Both the position numbers and the translations under genes were made by a program. A stretch of DNA of 7,881 bases, from positions 1 through 7,881 of the forward strand of contig DAIRUS010000018.1 of assembly GCA_036803205.1 (NCBI GenBank). The letters run 5' to 3'. A model generated the notes under the pieces. That model was given only the letters and a program-made list of their open reading frames with translations. It was not told the origin of the DNA and did not search any database. The stretch comes from DAIRUS01 sp036803205 (GTDB taxonomy: Bacteria; Patescibacteriota; Minisyncoccia; Minisyncoccales; GBS-2). Shown here piece by piece: positions 1 to 4,801 of this stretch (the first letter of the stretch is position 1; each line of letters starts with the position of its first letter).

Positions 1-266
1 GTCCCGATGCCGACGTTGCCAGCTAAAACCGAAATTCCAGCCGGATTCAGATAGTATCTAGTATCGTCGCTGTCACGAAAAATAGGAAAACGCAATTCAC
101 CTGTTTTGGTTTGAGTCTCGTTACCAACATTAAGAGGGGCTGGAACATTTCCTTGGGGTGGTGTTTGAGGAGGTTCTGTCCAAGCCAAAACTAAATAGGC
201 AACAACTAAAGAGAAGATTAAAACACCTAAGGTTAAAGGAATGATTTTTGTTTTTTGATTGATCAT
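1..266 (-). CDS. PilV-tip/tail-fibre-like surface protein, N-terminal part (partial)
   Basis: I translated this frame by hand. It starts at the ATG at 266 and stays open to the window edge, giving 88 residues, so the C-terminus is missing. Residues 6-28 form one hydrophobic N-terminal segment (signal anchor). A Pro-rich stretch follows (about 31-45), then a region containing DTRYYLNPAGIS (about 69-79) and ending in GNVGIG. Tail-fibre and shufflon-PilV-type adhesins commonly contain YYLDP/G and 'GNVGIGT' segments, which precede beta-rich repeats. I infer an anchored, extracellular or pilus-associated protein whose adhesive part lies beyond the window. It is the last visible gene of the leftward pilus cluster, 50 bp downstream of the 317-841 gene. 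There is no Shine-Dalgarno site close to the start; a GGGGA lies about 16 nt upstream, too far to be convincing. The family assignment rests on short motifs only. Confidence 0.6.
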   Translation of the reverse strand, partial: MINQKTKIIPLTLGVLIFSLVVAYLVLAWTEPPQTPPQGNVPAPLNVGNETQTKTGELRFPIFRDSDDTRYYLNPAGISVLAGNVGIG

Positions 267-316
267 AGTTTGTTAAATAGCTTCCCCAGAAAATACCATG
301 GGTTTACTATTTAAAA

Positions 317-841
317 TTAAAGTTTATTAATAGTACCGACTATGAATTGGGTTTTGCCCCGAATATTTTCTGGCGAAGAAATGGCAATTTCTCCGCCAAT
401 TTTTAAGTGCTTTAATCCTTCAAATCCCTGATATTTAACTTTTTGACCTGGCTCAAAAGTCAAGGTTTCTTCAGTGAAAATTAAAGTCAATTCCCGAGGT
501 TTTTGGTCTTGAAAATTAAAACCATCTCCTTGGACAATAATTCTGTCTGATTGAATTTGGAGAATTTTGCCAGTGGTATTGAAGATCACCTGAGGTAATT
601 CAACAACTGAACCTTCGCCAAGGATTTCGCTTTTTTCAGTTTCTCCAATAGTTCCTGGTTGCAACACTTCTTCAATCGGAGGGGTGATTGGAGGGGTTCT
701 GGTTTGAGGAGTTTGAAATTGAGATATTTGACTTCGGGGTGAAAAAATATAATTTAAAATTATTCCTGCAATTAAGACTATTAGAATAATTAGAATAATT
801 AGAATAAAAATAACTATTTGTTTTTGAGTAATGTTTTTCAT
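317..841 (-). CDS. single-pass membrane-anchored protein with beta-rich C-terminal domain, function unknown
   Basis: This 174-residue protein is not one I can name. Residues 1-8 are short and polar, 9-32 form an extremely Ile/Leu-rich membrane segment, about 42-62 are a Thr/Pro-rich linker, and about 76-174 alternate hydrophobic and polar residues as in a small beta-barrel or OB-like domain. A 'GQKVKYQGFEGLKHL' segment lies near residues 130-145. The layout (anchor, flexible linker, small extracytoplasmic domain) suggests a surface or periplasm-equivalent protein. It sits between the prepilin peptidase and the PilV-like gene on the same strand, which hints at a pilus accessory role, by context only. 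The start at 841 fits the promoter seen at 852-879. No cysteines and no catalytic motif are visible. The coding is convincing; the function is open. Confidence 0.75.
   Translation of the reverse strand: MKNITQKQIVIFILIILIILIVLIAGIILNYIFSPRSQISQFQTPQTRTPPITPPIEEVLQPGTIGETEKSEILGEGSVVELPQVIFNTTGKILQIQSDRIIVQGDGFNFQDQKPRELTLIFTEETLTFEPGQKVKYQGFEGLKHLKIGGEIAISSPENIRGKTQFIVGTINKL
781..807 (-). repeat. three tandem 9-bp units inside a membrane-helix coding region
   Basis: The unit TTAGAATAA (plus strand) occurs three times without interruption. It lies in frame within the 317-841 gene and encodes the repeated Leu-Ile-Ile run of its membrane segment. Gain or loss of one unit would change the helix by three residues without breaking the frame. 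Confidence 0.8.
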
Positions 842-851
842 AGATTATTTT

Positions 852-879
852 ATTTTAGCAAAAAATGATAGAACGCCAA
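852..879 (-). promoter_or_regulatory. predicted promoter of the 317-841 gene
   Basis: On the minus strand TTGGCG (874-879) is separated by 16 bp from TAAAAT (852-857), and a TG precedes the -10 as in an extended -10 element (TGCTAAAAT). The expected start of transcription is about 4 nt before the ATG at 841, so the mRNA would be nearly leaderless. The call rests on hexamer match and spacing only. Confidence 0.45.
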
Positions 880-920
880 ACGAGTTTTCCACAGGTCATT
901 GAGAATATCCCTTTTAAAGA

Positions 921-1709
921 TTATAGCAAAAAATTAAAAAAAAGGGCAATTAGTTTTTCACCAAAAAACATTGCCAAGAAGGTACCAGTGGCTAAAAATG
1001 GACCGAAAGGAATTTCTGATTTTAAGGTTTTTTTAGCTAATATTATCAATCCTATTCCTATTATAGCGCCAATGAAAAAAGCTAAAAAGAGAGAAATTAA
1101 AATTTTTGGCCAGCCCAAAATCAATCCCATCAAAAAAGCTAATTTAATATCTCCCTCGCCCATCCATTTACCCCGAGAAATTAAAACGAACGTCAGAAAA
1201 AAAATACCGGCTCCAACGGCTGAACCCAGAGATTCAAGAAAGGGCTTAAAATTACGAACAATGAAGATTGAATGAAAAACATTGTAAAAAAAGGCAAGGA
1301 CAATGGCAGGATTAATGATTTTGTCAGGAATAAGATAATGCTTGAGGTCATAGACAAAAATGACAATTAAAAAACCGCTCATAATCCAATAAAAAATCAA
1401 GCTTGACATAAAAGGCAAGCGGTCGTAGGTAAAATATGTCAAGATAAAAGGAAGGGAGAATAATAGGCCGGTGGCTAATTCAACTAAGGGATATTGCCAG
1501 GAAATTTTTTTTTGACAATAACGGCATTTTCCTTTCAAAATTAAAAAACTTAAAAGAGGAACCAAATCCGACCAACTCAAAATATGTTGACAATGAGGAC
1601 AAAAAGAGCGACCAAATAAAAAACTTTTATTGCTTTCCAATCTATAAATAAGGCAATTCAAAAAGGAACCAACAATCAATCCAAAGAGAAAAACAAAAAA
1701 ATATATCAT
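921..1709 (-). CDS. pilD: prepilin peptidase (type IV leader peptidase, A24 family)
   Basis: This 262-residue polytopic membrane protease cleaves the leader peptide of type IV prepilins after the conserved Gly; many family members also N-methylate the new N-terminus. The N-terminal half shows the typical GSFLNCLIYRL segment (14-24) and a zinc-binding CPHC...CRYC pair (Cys37, 40, 62, 65). The catalytic aspartates are clear: Asp121 in VYDLKHYLIPD and Asp187 in GEGDIKLA. About seven hydrophobic helices are visible, and the length is normal for the family. Both pilin-like genes just upstream (1830-2234 and 2330-2773) carry matching cleavage sites and are likely substrates. It is separated from the pilins by a strong terminator and has its own predicted promoter (1716-1744), so it is probably expressed independently and at a lower level. 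There is no Shine-Dalgarno site at the start. Confidence 0.95.
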   Translation of the reverse strand: MIYFFVFLFGLIVGSFLNCLIYRLESNKSFLFGRSFCPHCQHILSWSDLVPLLSFLILKGKCRYCQKKISWQYPLVELATGLLFSLPFILTYFTYDRLPFMSSLIFYWIMSGFLIVIFVYDLKHYLIPDKIINPAIVLAFFYNVFHSIFIVRNFKPFLESLGSAVGAGIFFLTFVLISRGKWMGEGDIKLAFLMGLILGWPKILISLFLAFFIGAIIGIGLIILAKKTLKSEIPFGPFLATGTFLAMFFGEKLIALFFNFLL

Positions 1710-1715
1710 TCTTTA

Positions 1716-1744
1716 ATTTTACTCTCTTGAAGGTTCAATGACAA
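1716..1744 (-). promoter_or_regulatory. predicted leaderless promoter of the prepilin peptidase gene
   Basis: On the minus strand TTGTCA (1739-1744) lies 17 bp from TAAAAT (1716-1721), followed by TAAAGA and then the ATG. The usual 7-nt offset puts the transcription start on the A of the start codon at 1709. The promoter lies downstream of the pilin terminator, which is consistent with independent transcription. Confidence 0.5.
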
Positions 1745-1775
1745 ACTTTTTATCTTGGCAAAAACTTATCAACCG

Positions 1776-1807
1776 AAAAATAAAACTGGCGGGAAACTCC
1801 CGCCAGT
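1776..1807 (-). terminator. intrinsic (Rho-independent) terminator after the 1830-2234 pilin gene
   Basis: Read on the minus strand, a 10-bp GC-rich stem (arms ACTGGCGGGA and TCCCGCCAGT) closes a 3-nt loop. It is followed directly by TTTTATTTTT. The hairpin begins 22 nt after the pilin stop codon. Both parts of an intrinsic terminator are therefore present in the correct order for leftward transcription; the plus-strand side has no U-run. It would insulate the pilin genes from the prepilin peptidase. Confidence 0.92.
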
Positions 1808-1829
1808 GTTTAGCCATCGGAATTAGTTA

Positions 1830-2234
1830 TTATGGACAACCGGTAAAAGTACAACCATTTTGAGTACAGGTAGCATTAGTACAGGTACCCGTATTAGCCG
1901 AACCCGGTGTGAAAACTACACTAAAGGCACCAGTTGCTTGACAGTTAGTGGTTATGGTCACACTGCCTATGTGAGTATTGGGAGGATAATTTGAGCCAAT
2001 AGCTGGTGTACAGATTTCCTGGCCAACAGTGTTCTGAATAGTACCTGGTATATCACAACAGAGTATCAGGGCAGGCAGAATCCCTGAAACAGTGGCCTTA
2101 AATGAGGCATCTCTGGCTCTCGTTCTTGCTCCGCCCAAAGAAACCAAAACAATTCCAGCTAAAATTCCAATAATGGCAATGACTACCAGCAATTCAATTA
2201 AGGTAAAACCTCTTTTTTTCATAAAATTATTCAT
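1830..2234 (-). CDS. type IV pilin-like protein, Cys-rich (major pilin or pseudopilin)
   Basis: This 134-residue protein has a class-III signal peptide: a short basic leader KKRG, cleavage between Gly9 and Phe10, then FTLIELLVVIAIIGILAGIVLVSL with Glu at mature position +5. That hydrophobic helix anchors the pilin and packs the fibre core. The remainder is short and holds eight cysteines (59, 60, 75, 98, 118, 123, 128, 133). The last four are spaced exactly five residues apart. It lies 95 bp downstream of the second pilin gene (2330-2773) and just upstream of the terminator at 1776-1807 and the prepilin peptidase. The start at 2234 gives a 9-residue leader; an in-frame ATG at 2222 would give MKKRG, a shorter leader that is also plausible. 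No Shine-Dalgarno site precedes either start, and I found no convincing promoter in 2235-2329. Confidence 0.93.
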   Translation of the reverse strand: MNNFMKKRGFTLIELLVVIAIIGILAGIVLVSLGGARTRARDASFKATVSGILPALILCCDIPGTIQNTVGQEICTPAIGSNYPPNTHIGSVTITTNCQATGAFSVVFTPGSANTGTCTNATCTQNGCTFTGCP

Positions 2235-2329
2235 AATATTAGGGAATTTTTGAAAAAATATTTCCGACCTTTCTTAAATAATATTGATTGGTATAATTGC
2301 TCTATTTATTAAATTATTATTTGCGACGA

Positions 2330-2773
2330 TCAAAAATTTGGACAAATATTATTACCAACCACACACCCCTTATGACTACAACTAAAATATTTTGAAGGAT
2401 CTGCTTCTAATTGGAAATAAACACAAAATTTCTGGGAATTATTATCGTCATACCAATAATACCTGCCATTACCGGTTGGAGGAGAATTTAAATAAGGGGC
2501 TAAAATGGTGGTATCACCAATTTTCGTCGGGCTGTCTGGTAAATCAGGATAACGACCCAAATCGTTATATTTTAACTCAAGAGCATTAACTATATCTCTT
2601 AAATCATATTTGCTCCGATTGTCTCCGGCTTTTTTGCGAGCACTGGTGATAGTAACAGAAATAGCAGCAGTCAAAAGAGTAGCTATTAACACCGCTACCA
2701 AAATCTCAATTAGGGTAAGGCCTTTCTTTTCCCTCGAGAATGATTTATTTTGTTCGGAAAAAAAGAGTAACAT
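2330..2773 (-). CDS. type IV pilin-like / GspG-like prepilin
   Basis: This 147-residue protein has a prepilin cleavage site after Gly18 (REKKG/LTLIEILVAVLIATLLTAAIS), with Glu23 at mature +5. A helical ALELKYNDLGRYPD segment follows (about 64-77), as in GspG-type pseudopilins and many minor pilins. Four cysteines (117, 132, 137, 144) lie in the C-terminal part and could form two disulfides. The leader is long for this class (18 residues); no shorter start with a leader is available, because the next in-frame Met is absent before the cleavage site. This is the only gene in the window with a Shine-Dalgarno-like GAGG, but it sits just 2 nt from the ATG. A promoter at 2792-2819 fits. It is the first gene of the pilus cluster and lies 67 bp downstream of tRNA-Leu. 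Confidence 0.92.
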   Translation of the reverse strand: MLLFFSEQNKSFSREKKGLTLIEILVAVLIATLLTAAISVTITSARKKAGDNRSKYDLRDIVNALELKYNDLGRYPDLPDSPTKIGDTTILAPYLNSPPTGNGRYYWYDDNNSQKFCVYFQLEADPSKYFSCSHKGCVVGNNICPNF

Positions 2774-2791
2774 TTCCTCAATTCATATTAT

Positions 2792-2819
2792 ATTATAAGT
2801 ATTATACCAAAGGTAGCAA
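2792..2819 (-). promoter_or_regulatory. predicted promoter of the pilin gene pair
   Basis: On the minus strand TTGCTA (2814-2819) is 16 bp from a perfect TATAAT (2792-2797). Two further TATAAT hexamers overlap or neighbour it (2787-2792 and 2801-2806). The expected transcript would begin about 12 nt before the ATG at 2773. A consensus DnaA-box sequence lies 9 bp upstream of the -35. Confidence 0.5.
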
Positions 2820-2828
2820 GAATCAGGC

Positions 2829-2837
2829 TGTGGATAA
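2829..2837 (-). promoter_or_regulatory. perfect DnaA-box consensus
   Basis: The minus strand reads TTATCCACA, the DnaA-box consensus. It lies between the end of tRNA-Leu and the pilin promoter. No cluster of boxes surrounds it, so it is not an origin. It may be a DnaA binding/titration site, a regulatory site for the pilin promoter, or chance. Confidence 0.35.
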
Positions 2838-2839
2838 GT

Positions 2840-2925
2840 TGGTGCCCAGGGTGGGACTCGAACCCACACGCCAAAATTGGCATAGAGCCTCAGTCTATTG
2901 CGTTTACCAATTACGCCACCTGGGC
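2840..2925 (-). tRNA. tRNA-Leu (anticodon GAG)
   Basis: The minus strand folds as a class II tRNA. The acceptor stem is GCCCAGG/CCTGGGC and the D-arm has a 3-bp GCG/CGC stem with GG in the loop. The anticodon stem is ATAGA/TCTAT with loop CTGAGGC, anticodon GAG at 2889-2891. The long variable arm is GCC-AATTTT-GGC, and the T-arm is GTGGG-TTCGAGT-CCCAC. The discriminator is A (2843), as expected for leucine, and CCA is encoded (2842-2840), unlike the other two tRNAs here. It reads CUC/CUU codons. It lies 31 bp downstream of rplS on the same strand, so it is probably co-transcribed with it; I see no separate promoter. Confidence 0.95.
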
Positions 2926-2956
2926 AAGTTTTTCATCATTCGAAAATTCCTCCCTT

Positions 2957-3301
2957 TTATTTTTCTTTAATTCTGGCTTTTTTTCCTTTTGCCTTCCTTA
3001 AATAGTAAAGCTTTGCTCTTCTTGCCTTTCCTTTTTTTAAAATCTCCACTTTTTCAATCATTAAAGAATGTAAGGGAATAATTTTCTCTACGCCAATGCC
3101 AGAAATTTCTCGCCTGACAGTAATGGTTGCTCCTATTTCTTTCCGATGTTTTCGAGCAATAACCAATCCTTCAAAAACCTGAATTTTTTCTTTCTCTCCT
3201 TCTCTAATTTTTTGAGTAATCCTTACTTCGTCTCCTGGCCTAATATCAGGCAAGTCTTGCCTTAAATAAGGTTTAAGAAAATTTTCCATTAATGTTGCCA
3301 T
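2957..3301 (-). CDS. rplS: 50S ribosomal protein bL19
   Basis: This is the 114-residue large-subunit protein that sits at the interface with the 30S subunit. The family signature is plain: IRPGDEVRITQKIREGEKEKIQVFEGLVIARK (about 20-51), then VRREISGIGVEKIIPLHSLMIEKVEILKKGKARRAKLYYLR, ending in the basic tail KAKGKKARIKEK. The length is normal. It starts 4 bp after the stop of the MBL-fold gene and probably shares its mRNA, with tRNA-Leu following 31 bp downstream. An in-frame ATG five codons in (MENFLKPYL) is an alternative start; neither start has a Shine-Dalgarno site. Confidence 0.97.
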   Translation of the reverse strand: MATLMENFLKPYLRQDLPDIRPGDEVRITQKIREGEKEKIQVFEGLVIARKHRKEIGATITVRREISGIGVEKIIPLHSLMIEKVEILKKGKARRAKLYYLRKAKGKKARIKEK

Positions 3302-3305
3302 AAAC

Positions 3306-3959
3306 TTAAGGTTTCAAAACTATTATTTTAGCTTCTTCTGGCGATAGGTCTTTCTTTTTGATTGATAATTTTTTAAGCGGTTCCAAAGACTTTATCCCAA
3401 ATATCTTTAAAAATTTATCCAAAATATCTAATTTAATTTTCAATTTTGGAAGGCTATAGTGCATCGGGATGGTAATCTTGGGCTCAATCTGGCTCATTAT
3501 TTTAGCCGCTTCTTTCGCCGAAACGGTAAACACTCCTCCGACCGGAATCATTAAGATGTCAACCTCGCCAATGGCATCTAGCTGTTCTTGATTCAGTTCT
3601 CTCTGACCAAAATCTCCCAAATGACAGATTTTTAGAGATTCGGCTTCGATGGTATAAATTGTGTTTTCTCCTCGTTCTTTTCCTTGAGAGTCGTCATGGA
3701 AGCTTCGAATTCCTTGAATAAAAATATTTTTTACTTCATATTCTCCCGGGCCATCAATTAAAAAATAATTGCTGGCAATCGCTTTTGTATTATTGTGGTC
3801 TTCGTGTTGGTGGGAGACCATTAAAATATCGGCTTCCAATTTTGGTAGTTTTAAACCAATCTTTTCGGAAAAAGGATCAATGACAATTGAAAGTTGCTCT
3901 CCTCTATTCCGTAAAGTAGAAATTTGAAAACAAGATTGTCCGTGCCAGAAAATATTCAT
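3306..3959 (-). CDS. MBL-fold metal-dependent hydrolase (UPF0173/YtkL-like)
   Basis: This 217-residue metallo-beta-lactamase-fold protein has an early His6-Gly in WHGQSCF, the metal-binding HQHEDH motif (50-55), HLGD (113-116) and a late PMHY (His167), which together supply the expected two-metal site. The compact form without a long C-terminal domain matches the UPF0173-type hydrolases rather than RNase J or beta-lactamases. The substrate is unknown. It is the first gene of a leftward unit with rplS (4-bp gap) and tRNA-Leu; pairing with ribosomal genes suggests a housekeeping role but does not show one. A promoter at 3968-3996 would give a leader of about 0-2 nt. Confidence 0.88.
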   Translation of the reverse strand: MNIFWHGQSCFQISTLRNRGEQLSIVIDPFSEKIGLKLPKLEADILMVSHQHEDHNNTKAIASNYFLIDGPGEYEVKNIFIQGIRSFHDDSQGKERGENTIYTIEAESLKICHLGDFGQRELNQEQLDAIGEVDILMIPVGGVFTVSAKEAAKIMSQIEPKITIPMHYSLPKLKIKLDILDKFLKIFGIKSLEPLKKLSIKKKDLSPEEAKIIVLKP

Positions 3960-3967
3960 AATATTAT

Positions 3968-3996
3968 AGTATAATATACCTTCTTGAAAAAATCAA
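3968..3996 (-). promoter_or_regulatory. predicted near-leaderless promoter of MBL hydrolase-rplS-tRNA-Leu
   Basis: On the minus strand TTGATT (3991-3996) is 17 bp from TATACT (3968-3973), putting transcription start within about 2 nt of the ATG at 3959. Its -35 region interlocks with the rightward promoter at 3984-4012. Confidence 0.5.
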
Positions 3997-4012
3997 TGAA
4001 ATGTGATAGTTT
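3984..4012 (+). promoter_or_regulatory. predicted leaderless promoter of the S1-protein-ftsH operon
   Basis: TTGAAA (3984-3989) is 17 bp from TAGTTT (4007-4012), which is preceded by TGA as in an extended -10 (TGATAGTTT). Seven bases beyond the -10 is the A of the start codon at 4019. An alternative TATAAT at 3970-3975 would give a roughly 37-nt leader, but I see no good -35 for it. Confidence 0.45.
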
Positions 4013-4018
4013 GAAATT

Positions 4019-4792
4019 ATGAGAGAATTATTACAAAACGATTTTTTGAGGCCACCAACCGTTGGCCGGATTATTGAAGGAACTGTCCTTGGTAAAAAAA
4101 GGGGTGCTATTTTTTTAGATTTGGGCCCGATAGGAACGGGAATAATTTATGGAAAAGAATTTGAAGCCGCCAAGGAAAAGTTAAAAGAGTTAAAGCCTGG
4201 CGATAAAATTTTGGCAAAAATCATTACTCTGGAAAATGAGGAGGGATATATTGAATTATCAGTCAATGAAGCCTCAAAAGAATTAACTTTTGAAATTTTA
4301 AAACAAAAAAAAGAAAGGAGGGAGGTGTTAAAAGTAAAAATCTCGGGGGCGAATAAAGGCGGGCTCTTGGCTGAGGTAATGGGAGTTGCCGCTTTTCTGC
4401 CGGTTTCTCAGTTGTCTCCTGAACATTATCCGAAAGTCGAAGGCGGAGAAAAGACAAAAATTTTAAAGGAGCTTCAAAAATTCATCGGCAAGGAATTAGA
4501 TGTCCAGATTTTAGACCTTATTTCAACAAATCAACAAATCATTCTTTCAGAAAAAATAAAAAAAGAAAGAGAAAGCCAGCCAAATTTTGAAAATTATCAA
4601 ATAGGAAAGATTGTTGAGGGAGAAATTAGTGGAAAAACCTCCTTTGGAATGTTTGTCAAATTTGAAAATGCTGAAGGCTTAATACCCATTTCCGAATGGA
4701 CTCCCTCTAGGCCCTTCAAAATCGGAGAAAAAATTCAAGCCAAAATTATTGAAATTAAAAATGATAAAATTTATTTATCTCTAAAAATTTAA
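4019..4792 (+). CDS. S1-domain RNA-binding protein, short ribosomal protein S1-like (three S1 domains)
   Basis: The 257 residues form three S1 (OB-fold) modules. Domain 1 spans about 14-83 (VGRIIEGTVLGKKRGAIFLD...). Domain 2, at about 99-178, is more divergent (VKISGANKGGLLAEVMGVAAFLPVSQL). Domain 3, at about 193-257, has the canonical form IVEGEISGKTSFGMFVKFE, then GLIPISEW. S1 proteins hold single-stranded mRNA near the ribosome; the E. coli protein has six domains, so this is a reduced version and rpsA is the nearest named relative. Other multi-S1 proteins cannot be excluded. It is the first gene of the rightward operon, with ftsH only 9 bp downstream. The start at 4019 is leaderless if the predicted promoter is right. 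S1 is normally needed for translating mRNAs with long structured leaders, so its reduced form may be related to the lack of such leaders here; that link is an inference. Confidence 0.85.
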   Translation: MRELLQNDFLRPPTVGRIIEGTVLGKKRGAIFLDLGPIGTGIIYGKEFEAAKEKLKELKPGDKILAKIITLENEEGYIELSVNEASKELTFEILKQKKERREVLKVKISGANKGGLLAEVMGVAAFLPVSQLSPEHYPKVEGGEKTKILKELQKFIGKELDVQILDLISTNQQIILSEKIKKERESQPNFENYQIGKIVEGEISGKTSFGMFVKFENAEGLIPISEWTPSRPFKIGEKIQAKIIEIKNDKIYLSLKI

Positions 4793-4801
4793 ATTTAAAA
4801 A

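Noticed and set aside
865..1275. Plus-strand open frame of 136 codons
   Set aside because: It lies almost wholly antisense to the prepilin peptidase, is low-complexity Lys/Ile/Pro-rich, and has no recognisable domain; the opposite strand has both catalytic aspartates and the Cys pairs.
2292..2297. Plus-strand TATAAT between the two pilin genes
   Set aside because: There is no suitable -35 and no rightward gene follows; it is a chance match in AT-rich intergenic DNA.
2829..2837. Replication origin at the DnaA box
   Set aside because: There is a single perfect box, no clustered boxes, and no dnaA/dnaN neighbourhood or adjacent AT-rich unwinding region distinct from the background.
2740..2970. 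Plus-strand open frame containing a 'PRVGLEPTR' peptide
   Set aside because: It is the antisense translation of tRNA-Leu, a well-known false ORF pattern, and it also runs over the promoter and start of the pilin gene.
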